Origin: Bryobacterales bacterium
GTDB lineage: Bacteria; Acidobacteriota; Terriglobia; Bryobacterales; UBA6623
Length of the DNA stretch: 41,287 nucleotides
Assembly: GCA_028819235.1 (NCBI GenBank)
Contig: JAPPMC010000193.1
Coordinates: 1-41,287, forward strand
Direction of reading: 5' to 3'
How positions within the stretch are numbered: position 1 is the first letter of the stretch; the number at the start of each line of letters is the position of its first letter. The translations under genes were made by a program, and so were the position numbers. Under the pieces are notes generated by a model. The model saw nothing but the letters and a program-made list of their open reading frames with translations. It searched no databases and was not told the origin of the DNA. Positions 26,332 to 34,693 of this stretch are shown here, piece after piece.

Positions 26332-26788
26332 GTTGCATCCCAGCGACGAGCGCTTCATGCGCGTCGCGATGGAGCTTGCCGAGCAGGCCCGCGACGCGGG
26401 CGAAGTGCCCGTGGGGGCAGTCGTGACCCTCGGCGGGCGCGTTGTCGGCCATGGCGAGAATCGCTCTTTCCGCGATGGAGACCCTACCGCGCACGCCGAG
26501 ATCGTCGCCTTGCGCGCTGCGGCTAGGGAGCTTGGCGGACCGCACCTGCTGGGCACGACTGTGTACTCGACGCTGGAGCCCTGCGCAATGTGTGCCGGAG
26601 CGCTCGTCACTGCCCGCGTCCGGCGTTTGGTATTCGCCGCCCGCGACCTGCGCTTCGGGGCCGTGCGGAGCAAGTTCCGGCTTGCGGACTCGAGCCTGCT
26701 GAACCACCGTGCCGAGATCGAAGAGGGCGTGCTCGGGTCCGAGAGCCTCGCGCTGCTGCGGACATTCTTCGCTGCCCGCCGCCGTTGA
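26321..26788 (+). CDS. tadA: tRNA adenosine(34) deaminase TadA
   Basis: About 155 residues with both deaminase zinc motifs. HAE is in DPTAHAEIVALRAA (His ligand and catalytic Glu), and PCAMCAGAL is the PCxxC motif in STLEPCAMCAGALVTARV. The upstream VPVGAVV and downstream F-A-A-R-D-LRFGAVRSKF also fit TadA. It converts A34 to inosine in tRNA-Arg. Start choices are GTG 26321 (used here, overlapping the previous stop), TTG 26294 or TTG 26333. None has a strong Shine-Dalgarno sequence, which suggests coupling to the upstream gene. The metK promoter begins within its stop region. Confidence 0.92.
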   Translation: MATELHPSDERFMRVAMELAEQARDAGEVPVGAVVTLGGRVVGHGENRSFRDGDPTAHAEIVALRAAARELGGPHLLGTTVYSTLEPCAMCAGALVTARVRRLVFAARDLRFGAVRSKFRLADSSLLNHRAEIEEGVLGSESLALLRTFFAARRR

Positions 26789-26814
26789 CAATCGGCCTGC
26801 CGCCCGGCGACAAT
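26785..26814 (+). promoter_or_regulatory. Sigma-70-type promoter candidate for metK-ahcY
   Basis: TTGACA (26785-26790) is a perfect -35. GACAAT (26809-26814) matches the -10 consensus at four of six positions with an 18-bp spacer. Transcription would start near 26821, leaving a leader of about 110 nt before the metK start at 26933. The -35 overlaps the tadA stop codon. Confidence 0.55.
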
Positions 26815-26919
26815 GGCTCATTGGTGGTGAGCCGCCCGCCCGGCCCATCAGCGGGCGGCGACTAGCACGCAAGCCCCGCGCTTCTCTTGCCGGCAGGTGG
26901 ATGTTCGGCGGTTCGCCGA
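26815..26919 (+). promoter_or_regulatory. Structured 5' leader of metK with mutually exclusive hairpins
   Basis: GGCTCA (26815-26820) can pair with TGAGCC (26828-26833). GCCGCCCGC (26831-26839) can pair perfectly with GCGGGCGGC (26851-26859). The two stems share bases 26831-26833, so only one can form. A third stem TCGGCG/CGCCGA (26905-26910 with 26914-26919, 3-nt loop) ends two bases before the GGAGG ribosome binding site. I do not recognise a SAM-I, SAM-II or SAH riboswitch consensus here. A regulatory role is an inference from structure and position. Confidence 0.4.
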
Positions 26920-26921
26920 TC

Positions 26922-26926
26922 GGAGG
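26922..26926 (+). promoter_or_regulatory. Ribosome binding site deciding a TTG start for metK
   Basis: GGAGG lies 6 bp upstream of TTG 26933. The upstream in-frame GTG at 26897 has no Shine-Dalgarno sequence and would add residues not expected in MetK. The strong RBS therefore supports initiation at the rare codon TTG. Confidence 0.65.
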
Positions 26927-26932
26927 ATCTCA

Positions 26933-28093
26933 TTGCAGGCTCCAGCAAGGCAGTTGTTCACTTCAGAGTCCGTCACCGAGGGCCATCCCGACAAGGTGTG
27001 TGACAAGATCTCCGACGCAGTTCTCGACGGCGTCTTGGCGCGCGACCCGCTTGGTCGGGTGGCCTGCGAGACCTTGGTGACGTCCGACCTGTGCGTCTTG
27101 GCGGGCGAAATCACCACTGGTGCCGATCTGGACTTCGAAGCGATCGCGCGCGAGACCATCCGGGCGATCGGCTATACCGATCCGGCCTACGGCTTCGACG
27201 CCGCCACTTGCAGGGTCGACACCCACGTTCACAGACAGTCGGCCGACATCGCCATGGGGGTCGACAAGGGCGGGGCGGGGGACCAAGGCCTCATGTTCGG
27301 CTTCGCGTGCCGCGAGACGGACGAGCTCATGCCGCTGCCGATCATGCTGGCCCACAAGCTGGTGCGGCGGCTCTCCGAGGTCCGCCGTGCCGGCACGCTG
27401 CCCTTCTTGCGGCCGGACGGCAAGTCGCAGGTGACGGTCGCCTACGAGGACGGCCGCCCCGCCCGAATCGACGCAGTCGTGCTCTCGACACAGCACGACC
27501 CCGTCGGGGGGCCCACACTGTCCAGCCAGGAGGAGCTGCGCGCCCTGGTCCGAGAGGCAGTCCTGGACCCTGTGTTGCCGGCCGAGCTGGTTGGCCGCGA
27601 TACGACGTACCACATCAACCCAACGGGCCAGTTCGAGACCGGCGGCCCGCATGGGGATGCCGGGGTTACGGGCCGTAAGATCATCGTCGACACGTACGGC
27701 GGCATGGGACGCCATGGCGGCGGCGCGTTCTCCGGAAAGGACCCGACCAAGGTCGACCGCTCTGCCTGCTACATGGCGCGGCACATCGCGAAGACCTTGG
27801 TCTGGGCCGGCTTGGCCGACCGCTGCGAGGTGCAGCTGGCCTACGCCATTGGCGTCGCCGACCCCGTGTCCGTCCGCGTTGACACTTACAGGACAGGGCA
27901 CCTCGCCGATTCGCGCCTCGCCGAGGTGGTGCGGGAAGCCTTCCCGCTCACGCCGGCCGGCCTGATCAAGTATCTTGACCTCAGGAGGCCGATCTACGGC
28001 TCAACGGCGGCGTTCGGGCACTTCGGCCGCGACGAGGCGACCTTCACGTGGGAGCAGCCCACGAAGGTGGAGGAGTTCAGGGCGCTGGCCTGA
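26933..28093 (+). CDS. metK: S-adenosylmethionine synthetase
   Basis: A 386-residue cytoplasmic enzyme that makes SAM from methionine and ATP. Conserved motifs are [20 protein letters not shown] (ATP site), [49 protein letters not shown] and [17 protein letters not shown] (phosphate/metal loop). The C-terminal domain ends with a family-typical W-E segment. Length is normal for the family. The TTG start at 26933 is favoured by GGAGG 6 bp upstream. It has its own promoter candidate and a structured leader. ahcY follows after 29 bp, pairing SAM synthesis with removal of the SAH product. Confidence 0.96.
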   Translation: MQAPARQLFTSESVTEGHPDKVCDKISDAVLDGVLARDPLGRVACETLVTSDLCVLAGEITTGADLDFEAIARETIRAIGYTDPAYGFDAATCRVDTHVHRQSADIAMGVDKGGAGDQGLMFGFACRETDELMPLPIMLAHKLVRRLSEVRRAGTLPFLRPDGKSQVTVAYEDGRPARIDAVVLSTQHDPVGGPTLSSQEELRALVREAVLDPVLPAELVGRDTTYHINPTGQFETGGPHGDAGVTGRKIIVDTYGGMGRHGGGAFSGKDPTKVDRSACYMARHIAKTLVWAGLADRCEVQLAYAIGVADPVSVRVDTYRTGHLADSRLAEVVREAFPLTPAGLIKYLDLRRPIYGSTAAFGHFGRDEATFTWEQPTKVEEFRALA

Positions 28094-28122
28094 GCCGCGC
28101 GGATTCTTTGGAGGACCCAACT

Positions 28123-29595
28123 ATGCAGGCAGTCCAGACTAGGCGGCCGCAAGTCCTGCGACAGGCCGACTTCCGGGTGCGGGATCTTGCCCTGGCCGAA
28201 TTCGGTCGCCGCGAGATTCGACTGGCTGAGCACGAGATGCCCGGACTGATGGCGCTGCGCCAGGAGTACGCCGGCGAGCGGCCCCTGCTCGGGGCGCGCA
28301 TCACCGGGTCACTGCACATGACGGTCCAGACGGCCGTGCTGATAGAAACCCTGCGCGAGCTCGGCGCCGAGCTAAGGTGGGCGTCCTGCAACATATTCTC
28401 GACTCAGGACCATGCCGCGGCGGCGGTGGTGGCGGGGCCCGCCGGGACCGCTGACGAGCCGTCCGGCGTCCCGGTATTCGCTTGGAAGGGCGAGACTCTG
28501 CCGGAGTACTGGTGGGCCACGGCCCAGGCCCTGCTGTGGCCGCGGGGCCGAGGCCCGAGCCTGATCCTCGACGATGGCGGCGACGCCACGCTAATGGTCC
28601 ATCGCGGGCTCCGCTATGACGTTGAGGGCGTCGTGCCGCCCCCCTCGGCGGCCTCTTCCCACGAAGAGGCGGCCATCCTGGAACGGCTGGGGGCGTTGCG
28701 GACCGAGCGCGGCCAGTTCTGGGAGAGCGTGGCGAACGACATCCGCGGGGTCTCGGAGGAGACCACGACCGGCGTCCACCGCCTCTACCAGCGTCAGCGT
28801 GACGGCACCCTGCTGTTTCCCGCCATCAACGTGAACGACTCGGTGACCAAGTCGAAGTTCGACAACCTCTACGGCTGCCGCCACTCGCTGCTCGATGGGC
28901 TCAACCGGGGGCTGGACCTGATGATCGGCGGCAAGGTCGTGGTCATCTGCGGCTATGGAGATGTGGGCAAGGGCTGCGCACAGTCCGTCCGCGGCCAGGG
29001 TGCCCGCGTAATCGTCACCGAGATCGACCCCATATGCGCCCTGCAGGCGGCCATGGAGGGCTTCGAGGTCCGACGCCTAGAGGACATTCTCGAGGTCGGC
29101 GACGTCTTCGTCACCGCGACGGGCAACAAGGGGGTGATCCGCGTGGAGCACATGGCCCGGATGAAACATCAGGCCGTGGTGGGCAACATAGGGCACTTCG
29201 ACAACGAGATCGACATGGCGGGCCTCGTCGCGACGCCGGGAGTGACCCGCCAGCGGATCAAGCCACAGGTGGACGAGCACTGCTTTCCCGACGGGCACTC
29301 AGTGATCGTGCTCTCCGAGGGGCGCCTGCTGAACCTCGGCAATGCCACCGGGCACCCCAGCTTTGTGATGTCCTGCAGCTTTACCAACCAGGTGCTGGCG
29401 CAGATCGAGCTGCACCGCAACGCCGAGTCCTACGGCCGGTCCGTGGCCACCCTCCCGAAGCTGCTTGACGAGCAGGTCGCGCGTCTCCACTTGGGCGCGA
29501 TTGGCGCCGATCTGACGACCCTGACGCCGGAGCAGTCCGACTATCTGGAAATTCCCGTTGAGGGTCCCTACAAACCGGAGCACTACCGGTACTGA
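28123..29595 (+). CDS. ahcY: S-adenosylhomocysteine hydrolase
   Basis: A 490-residue NAD-dependent enzyme that splits SAH to homocysteine and adenosine, the waste step of the SAM cycle. Seen motifs: [18 protein letters not shown] and [17 protein letters not shown] near the N-terminus; [20 protein letters not shown]; the Rossmann NAD loop [33 protein letters not shown]; and a C-terminal KPEHYRY. ATG 28123 has GGAGG at 28110-28114. It is 29 bp after metK, so co-transcription is very likely and both would share any control exerted by the metK leader. Confidence 0.96.
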   Translation: MQAVQTRRPQVLRQADFRVRDLALAEFGRREIRLAEHEMPGLMALRQEYAGERPLLGARITGSLHMTVQTAVLIETLRELGAELRWASCNIFSTQDHAAAAVVAGPAGTADEPSGVPVFAWKGETLPEYWWATAQALLWPRGRGPSLILDDGGDATLMVHRGLRYDVEGVVPPPSAASSHEEAAILERLGALRTERGQFWESVANDIRGVSEETTTGVHRLYQRQRDGTLLFPAINVNDSVTKSKFDNLYGCRHSLLDGLNRGLDLMIGGKVVVICGYGDVGKGCAQSVRGQGARVIVTEIDPICALQAAMEGFEVRRLEDILEVGDVFVTATGNKGVIRVEHMARMKHQAVVGNIGHFDNEIDMAGLVATPGVTRQRIKPQVDEHCFPDGHSVIVLSEGRLLNLGNATGHPSFVMSCSFTNQVLAQIELHRNAESYGRSVATLPKLLDEQVARLHLGAIGADLTTLTPEQSDYLEIPVEGPYKPEHYRY

Positions 29596-29608
29596 CGCTC
29601 AGGCGGCG

Positions 29609-30430
29609 ATGTCGGGTTCCAGGCCTCGTCGCGCGCGAGCGTTGCTGGCGGCCGGCGCGGGGCTGGTGGCCTGCGCCGGATGGCTGGTGGCCCAGCGTTC
29701 CTACCACGGCGTGCAGCTGCCTCCGGAATCCCCTTGGGCCCTGCTGGAGCCGCCCGGCAGCGGCCGGCCGTCGGAGTTCGTGCTGGCGCGGATGGCGTAC
29801 ACCGACCGCTATGCCGATCAGGATCTTGAGATCCGTCCGTGGCAGATCGACACTCCGGCGGCCGAGCGCCATTTCCTGCAGGGGCTGACCAGGCTGTCGG
29901 CGATCGACGCCCGGCCCAACGAGGCGTACGTCCATCCCGACGACCCCGACTTCCCCGACCACCCGTTCCTGTACGTGGTGGAGGCCGGCCACTGGGATCT
30001 GACCGACTCCGAGGTCCGCAACATGCGCGAGTACCTCCTGCGCGGAGGCTTCATCGTCTTCGACGACTTCCACGGCAGTGAGGAATGGGAGCACTTCATG
30101 GGCGGCATGCGCCGCGTCTTTCCCGAACTGCCGATCGAAGATCTCCCCGCCAGCGATGAGGTCTTCCACGTGCTGTTCGACATGGAGAACCGCGAGCAAA
30201 TTCCCGGGGCGCAGATGCTGCTCAGCGGAAGGCTCTACGAGCGCGACGGTGTCGTGCCCCACTGGCGGGGCATCCGCGACTCCGACGGCCGGCTGATGGT
30301 GCTGATCAACCACAACATGGACCTTGGCGATGCTTGGGAGCATGCGGACTGGCCCGAGTACCCGGAGCGCTACACCGCGATGTCGTACCGGCTAGCCATC
30401 AACTACATCATCTATGCGATGACGCACTGA
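29609..30430 (+). CDS. DUF4159 domain protein, probably membrane-anchored or exported
   Basis: A 273-residue protein. ATG 29609 is preferred because it opens a basic n-region plus hydrophobic helix (ARALLAAGAGLVACAGWLVA). The body is DUF4159: FVLARMAYTDRYADQDL, HPFLYVVEAGHWDLTDSE, EYLLRGGFIVFDDFHGSEEW, and a C-terminal INHNMDLGDAWEHADW. This family is related to the glutamine-amidotransferase-like ThuA fold and has no proven activity. It begins 13 bp after ahcY and could be part of that transcript. Its 3' end overlaps the convergent small membrane protein gene by 39 bp. Confidence 0.85.
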   Translation: MSGSRPRRARALLAAGAGLVACAGWLVAQRSYHGVQLPPESPWALLEPPGSGRPSEFVLARMAYTDRYADQDLEIRPWQIDTPAAERHFLQGLTRLSAIDARPNEAYVHPDDPDFPDHPFLYVVEAGHWDLTDSEVRNMREYLLRGGFIVFDDFHGSEEWEHFMGGMRRVFPELPIEDLPASDEVFHVLFDMENREQIPGAQMLLSGRLYERDGVVPHWRGIRDSDGRLMVLINHNMDLGDAWEHADWPEYPERYTAMSYRLAINYIIYAMTH

Positions 30431-30739
30431 AGGGCGCCGGCCGCCGAAGACCGACGAGAGGACCTGCCGCATCTGGCCCGTTCCGATCCACAGAGTCACC
30501 AGGCCCAGACCGGAGACTGCGCCGCGGAGGTGGTTGCCCAGCCAGAAGCCGCTTTGCTGGGGCTGGAGGCTGAAGAAGTAGTTGTTGTCCCACAGGAGGG
30601 TCCACGGCAGCACAACCAGCACCAGCCCCGCTTCGACTATGCACAGCGCCCACACAACCTCGGCCAGCAGGCCGTGGCGATGACGCCCGGGCCGTCGGGC
30701 CGGCCGCTGCCGTGCGCCAGTCCCCAGACCGATGCTCAC
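30392..30739 (-). CDS. Small two-helix membrane protein downstream of rnhB
   Basis: About 115 residues. The start GTG (30739-30737) overlaps the rnhB stop in a GTGA arrangement, the classic 4-base coupling. It has an Arg-rich N-terminus, a first transmembrane segment (LCIVEAGLVLVVLPWTLLW), an aromatic loop DNNYFFSLQPQQSGFWLGNH and a second segment (GAVSGLGLVTLWIG). The pattern LPW-LLW-N ... LRGAVSGLG looks like a conserved small membrane protein of this phylum, but I cannot name a family. It is cotranscribed with tex-rnhB, and its last 39 bp overlap the DUF4159 gene tail to tail. Confidence 0.7.
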   Translation of the reverse strand: MSIGLGTGARQRPARRPGRHRHGLLAEVVWALCIVEAGLVLVVLPWTLLWDNNYFFSLQPQQSGFWLGNHLRGAVSGLGLVTLWIGTGQMRQVLSSVFGGRRPSVRHRIDDVVDG

Positions 30740-31425
30740 GGATCCCAGTCTAGTCCCAGGCCGCCGGGCCGGCTCCTTTCGTTCGGCGCCCAAGCGTCGC
30801 GCGCGGCCAGCCGTCTCACCGGGGCGAAGCTGAGACGGTGCTGCGGCGTGCAGCCGTGGGCCCGGAGAGCCGCGAGGTGGACCGACGTGGCGTATCCCTT
30901 GTGGCGGCGCAGGCCGTACTGCGGGTAGACGGCATCCCACTCGCGCATGCACCGGTCACGGGCGACCTTAGCCAGGATGGAAGCGGCGGCGATGGAAACG
31001 CTCCGGGCATCGCCCTTGGCGATCGCCAGCTGAGGCGTGGGTGTCTCGACCGTCACCGCGTCAACCAGCAGGAAGTCCGGCCGCGGCTCGAGGGCTTCGA
31101 CGGCCAGCCGCATCGCCAGCCGCGAAGCCTGCAGGATGTTCATCAGGTCTATGCGGGCGGCATCAACCGCGCGCACCGACCAGGCTAGGGCAGCGGACCG
31201 GATGAGTTCGTACAGGCGGCGCCGGGTCGCCGGTGTGAGCCGCTTGCTGTCGTCCAGCCCGTCTGGGCTGGCCTTTGGATCCAGTATCACAGCCGCTGCG
31301 AAGACGGGCCCGAAAAGACACCCCCGGCCAGCTTCGTCGACACCGGCCACGAGTCGGCTGCCACGCTTCCATGCGCCGCGCTCGAAGCCCCATCCGGGGG
31401 CTGGGCTGGGCGCCTTGCGGGCCAC
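30736..31425 (-). CDS. rnhB: Ribonuclease HII
   Basis: A 229-residue enzyme that cleaves RNA in RNA-DNA hybrids, including single ribonucleotides in DNA. Type 2 RNase H motifs are present: LVAGVDEAGRGCLFGPVFAAAV (catalytic Asp-Glu plus GRG), LDDSKRLTPATRR, FLLVDAVTV with a catalytic Asp, and AASILAKVARDR. The C-terminal LRRHKGYATSVHLAALRAHG is conserved. It starts with GTG 31425, one base after the tex stop, and its own stop overlaps the start of the small membrane gene, so the three form a tight operon. The ~20-residue N-terminal extension before VAGVDEAGRG is modest. Confidence 0.94.
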   Translation of the reverse strand: MARKAPSPAPGWGFERGAWKRGSRLVAGVDEAGRGCLFGPVFAAAVILDPKASPDGLDDSKRLTPATRRRLYELIRSAALAWSVRAVDAARIDLMNILQASRLAMRLAVEALEPRPDFLLVDAVTVETPTPQLAIAKGDARSVSIAAASILAKVARDRCMREWDAVYPQYGLRRHKGYATSVHLAALRAHGCTPQHRLSFAPVRRLAARDAWAPNERSRPGGLGLDWDP

Positions 31426-31426
31426 C

Positions 31427-33988
31427 CTACACCCGCGTGCGGTACCTGTCGCTAAGCAGGTCGAGCTTCTCGCTCAGCGTCAGCCTGCCCTCTCGTCGGC
31501 CTTTCCGGCGGTGGCCTTTCTTGCTGGGCCCGAACACTTGGCGGTACGGCTTGCCGCGGTCCCGGCGCCCGCGGCCAGGCTTGCGACCGGGCCGGAAGGG
31601 GCGCTCACCGAATCCCGGCCGGGGCCGGCTGGCGGCCGCTCTGGGGGTCGCCGCCCGCGGGCGCATCGTCAGGCCGATCCGGCGGTTGCCTTCCAGAGGT
31701 GGCCGGATGAAGACCTCGACCGTGTCCCCTTGGCGGAAGTTCGGCCGGGAATCGGAGAGGAACTGCCGGTCAATCTGGGAGACGTGCAGGAACCCGTCGT
31801 TGTCGGCCCCGATGTCGACGAACGCGCCGAAGTCGGCGGTGTTCGAGATGACCCCCGTCACCTTATTCCCCGGCTGCAGTTCCTCATCGGTACGCAGCGG
31901 CACTGCCCGCTTCGGGGGCTCGAACTCGGCTCGGGACTTGCGCCTTTCCGGGCTCAGGTCCTTGATCGCCGACCGCACCAGGTGCACCGATCGGTCCGGT
32001 CCGGCCAGCTGCTCCGCGTCGACGTCCTCGAGTCGCTCCGGTTCCCGCAACAGCGTCTCCAGATCGCACCCGGCAGCCTCCGCAATGCTGTCGTAGAGTT
32101 CCCTGTACTCGGGGTGGCCCGCAGTGCTGTCGAGGGGGTCGTCGCCTTGGACCCTGAGGAAACCGACGGCTTGGGCGAACGCGCGCGGCGTTAGGCCCTC
32201 GACATTCTGGACTTCTGAGCGCGCCGCGAACGGGCCGTGCTTTGCGCGGTGCGCCACGATGCGCCTCGCCAGCCGATCGTTGAGGCCGGGGACCAGGGCC
32301 AGCATTGCAGCGGATGCGCTGTTTACGTCGACTCCCAGCTCGTGCAGCACGGACTCCAAGGTCCGCCGGTGGGCCTTCCGCAGCAGATCGGAGTTGACCT
32401 CAAGGTAGTTCGCGCCGATTCCCGTGGACCGGAAGTCGGACCTGGTGAGCTCGGCCAGTGGATCCTGCGTGCGGCGCGCCATGGTCGCCGCGATCGCGAA
32501 GGTTGTCGGCAGCCGCCGATAGATCCGCCTGGCGACTCTGGTCCTAGCGAACATGCGAGCGCCAGGGTCGCGCACCACGCGCCACGGCAGGTCCAGCCTG
32601 CCCGCCTTACGGATCTGCGAGCGCAGGAATTCCTCTGACGTGTGCGGGCGGGATCCGCCCGCGCACACGACGAGATCGACGGCCCGCGAGGAAAGGAACT
32701 CGGCGAGTTCTACGCGCGTGGGCCTCCGGGGCACGCGCGCGCTCTTGGGCTTGGGTTCGCTGACCCCGCGCTCTCCGTTGGCGGTCGCCGCGGCGGGAGC
32801 GTCGCCGGTCTCTTTGGCCGCGTCTTGCCTCGTGTCTTCCTGCGCTGCCTCGGCATCCGGTCGGCCGCCGCGGACCGCGGAACTCTCAGGGATCTTGCCC
32901 TTGCCGGCCGACTTCCCGCGAGGCTTGCGGTCCGACCGCACGACCGCGCACTCTTCCAGGCGGCCGTCGGCGCCGACCAGTGCGGCGTGCCACTCCCCGG
33001 AGCGGGTGATCTCGATGCCAAGTATCCCCAACCCGCTCGCAGGGGGGGACAGCAGGACCCTGCGCAGTTCGGTTCGGTAAGCGTCAACCGCCCGCTCGTC
33101 GGCCTGCTCGTTCAGGATGGCCTGCACGCTGTTCTTGATGCGCTCGGAAAGACCGTTGCCCATCGCCACCGTGACGACCTTACGCAGGTGCTGGGCGTAG
33201 GCCGAGTCGGGGTCTTGGATGAGGCGCCGCTCCAAGAACTCCAAGGCCGCCGCCGTCGGGGACCGGAAGTCCACGTCCAGCATGCCGCTGCGCACGCCGC
33301 GGCGGATCTGCAGCTGTCGCCGCCAGTCCAGCGTGGCTGCCTTGGCCCGGAAGCCATCCAAGGCCCGCACGCGCGGCACCTTGGCCGCGCTGGGCCGCGT
33401 GCGCACGGACACCTCGGACTCCTTGAGGTAGACCTTGCGCAGGGCGCGCACGATCTCCGGCTTGTCACTGAGCCACTGCGCGGCGATCTCGTAGGCCCCG
33501 TCGAGCGCTTGAGCCGGGTCGCTCAGCTCGCCGTCCGGTGCCACATGCTTGGCGGCCTCAGCGTCGATGTCGACACCCTCTTGCTGCATCCACAGCACCC
33601 TGGCCAGAGGGTCGAGACCCTTGCTTATCGCTTCCTCGGCCGCGCCCGCCTTGCGCTCGCGGTAGGGCATGTAGATGTCGCCTAGGTCCCGGCGGCTTGT
33701 CGCGCCCTGCAGCTGCCTCCGGAGGGCGTCGGACATTAGGCCACGCTGCGACAGAGTGGCGATCATCGAGATTCGGCGGTCTTCGATGTCGCGCAGCTCG
33801 GCCAGCCGGTCCAAGAGGTTGTGCACGGCCTCTTCGTCGATGCCCGCGCACAGGTCCGGCCGGTAGCGGGCCAAGAACCCTGCCGTTGCGCCGTTCTCCG
33901 CCTGCTGAACCAGCTCCAGCAGCGACTTGAGCGGAATCTCGACCTCCTCGGAGACTTTAAGGAGAGTCTCCACAGGAAGCCCTGTCAT
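31427..33988 (-). CDS. tex: Tex-like S1 RNA-binding transcription accessory protein, divergent
   Basis: 853 residues from ATG 33988, which has AGGA 9 bp upstream; ATG 33997 and 34033 are alternatives. The Tex N-terminal region starts at once (FLARYRPDLCAGIDEEAVHNL, DIYMPYRERKAG). A YqgF/RNase H-like centre follows, then HhH repeats (MLALVPGLNDRLARRIVAHR), an S1 domain (about 707-776, VTGVISNTADFGAFVDIG) and a basic 77-residue tail. The protein is longer than usual Tex (about 770) because of an Ala/Lys-rich insertion in the YqgF region. The usual Tex motif GIGNGTASRE is replaced by VVCAGGSRPHTSEE. Known Tex binds nucleic acid and affects transcription. It is the first gene of the tex-rnhB operon. 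Confidence 0.88.
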   Translation of the reverse strand: MTGLPVETLLKVSEEVEIPLKSLLELVQQAENGATAGFLARYRPDLCAGIDEEAVHNLLDRLAELRDIEDRRISMIATLSQRGLMSDALRRQLQGATSRRDLGDIYMPYRERKAGAAEEAISKGLDPLARVLWMQQEGVDIDAEAAKHVAPDGELSDPAQALDGAYEIAAQWLSDKPEIVRALRKVYLKESEVSVRTRPSAAKVPRVRALDGFRAKAATLDWRRQLQIRRGVRSGMLDVDFRSPTAAALEFLERRLIQDPDSAYAQHLRKVVTVAMGNGLSERIKNSVQAILNEQADERAVDAYRTELRRVLLSPPASGLGILGIEITRSGEWHAALVGADGRLEECAVVRSDRKPRGKSAGKGKIPESSAVRGGRPDAEAAQEDTRQDAAKETGDAPAAATANGERGVSEPKPKSARVPRRPTRVELAEFLSSRAVDLVVCAGGSRPHTSEEFLRSQIRKAGRLDLPWRVVRDPGARMFARTRVARRIYRRLPTTFAIAATMARRTQDPLAELTRSDFRSTGIGANYLEVNSDLLRKAHRRTLESVLHELGVDVNSASAAMLALVPGLNDRLARRIVAHRAKHGPFAARSEVQNVEGLTPRAFAQAVGFLRVQGDDPLDSTAGHPEYRELYDSIAEAAGCDLETLLREPERLEDVDAEQLAGPDRSVHLVRSAIKDLSPERRKSRAEFEPPKRAVPLRTDEELQPGNKVTGVISNTADFGAFVDIGADNDGFLHVSQIDRQFLSDSRPNFRQGDTVEVFIRPPLEGNRRIGLTMRPRAATPRAAASRPRPGFGERPFRPGRKPGRGRRDRGKPYRQVFGPSKKGHRRKGRREGRLTLSEKLDLLSDRYRTRV

Positions 33989-34043
33989 TGGTTTCATTCC
34001 TGAATCTAGGACCCCTAGTGCTTTCTGTATCATATGGCAAACG

Positions 34044-34655
34044 ATGTCGCGCTCGGGTTGCGGGGTCTGGCGCTCTGCCGCTGCCCTTCTTTTTGCGCCC
34101 GTCGTTCTCTGGCCTCAGGTCATCGAGTTCCGCTCCAGCGGCCTGGACTACCAGGTCCTCACGCGCTCGGGCCTCACGGTTATGTGCGCCACGATGCCCC
34201 TGAGGACGTCGCGCTACTCGCTGCTTCACGTAGCGGTGAGCAACGGGAGCGAGCGGGCATGGGAGATCGGCTCACGGGCGTTCACGTTCGAGTACAGCGA
34301 CGGCAGGACGATCCGCGCGGAGCCGGAGCAGCGCGTGATCGACGAGTTCTTCCGCAAGGCGGGGCGGTCCGAGCTCCTCAAGCTGCAGTCCGCATACGAA
34401 GCGGCCATCTTCGACAATCGGTACGTGCGCCCGAACAACGGGTACGAGAAGCGCAGGCTGTCCGCGCTGGCCATGGGCGCCAAGGGCCTCAAGGCGTCCG
34501 CCGCGGCTGCAGCCATCGCGTTCGTGAGCGGCAAGCTCCACCCGGGCGATTCCACCGATGGAGCGATGTTCTTCCCGACGGCCGGTCGCGGCCTGAAGTC
34601 CGGCCGCATCGTTGCGCTCGTAGATGGAGAGACCTTCGAATTCTTGGCCCGCTAG
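34044..34655 (+). CDS. Secreted hypothetical protein
   Basis: 203 residues from ATG 34044, which opens a signal peptide (VWRSAAALLFAPVVLWPQ). The mature part begins VIEFRSSGLDYQVLTRSGL and contains FTFEYSDGRTIRAEPEQRVI, an NNGYEKRRLSALAMG segment and the ending SGRIVALVDGETFEFLAR. There are no Cys pairs or metal motifs. The beta-rich opening and the HPGDSTDGAMFFP stretch look like a conserved envelope protein of the phylum, but I do not recognise a named family. It diverges from tex, with only 55 bp between the two chosen starts, so they share a very short bidirectional promoter region. It ends 38 bp before the HMGS-like gene. Confidence 0.72.
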   Translation: MSRSGCGVWRSAAALLFAPVVLWPQVIEFRSSGLDYQVLTRSGLTVMCATMPLRTSRYSLLHVAVSNGSERAWEIGSRAFTFEYSDGRTIRAEPEQRVIDEFFRKAGRSELLKLQSAYEAAIFDNRYVRPNNGYEKRRLSALAMGAKGLKASAAAAAIAFVSGKLHPGDSTDGAMFFPTAGRGLKSGRIVALVDGETFEFLAR

Positions 34656-34693
34656 CTGGCGACCGACGGCCCGCGTGGGAGAATGGCCCGGGC

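Noticed and set aside
24535..26673. A 712-codon minus-strand open frame
   Set aside because: It lies opposite adenosyltransferase, binding-lipoprotein and tadA genes, all with clear family motifs; the antisense product shows no recognisable domains.
26815..26932. Known SAM-I, SAM-II or SAH riboswitch in front of metK
   Set aside because: None of their conserved core sequences is visible; only a generic structured leader can be supported.
26963..27901. A 312-codon minus-strand open frame
   Set aside because: It is antisense to metK, whose motifs are unambiguous.
29381..30343. A 320-codon minus-strand open frame
   Set aside because: It is opposite the end of ahcY and the DUF4159 gene; its His/Asp-rich composition is typical of shadow frames here.
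34034..34693. N-terminal extension of the HMGS-like/OB-fold protein up to an ATG at 34034
   Set aside because: That part is in the frame overlapping the secreted hypothetical protein and is Arg-rich nonsense; the true start is ATG 34694, where the condensing-enzyme fold begins.
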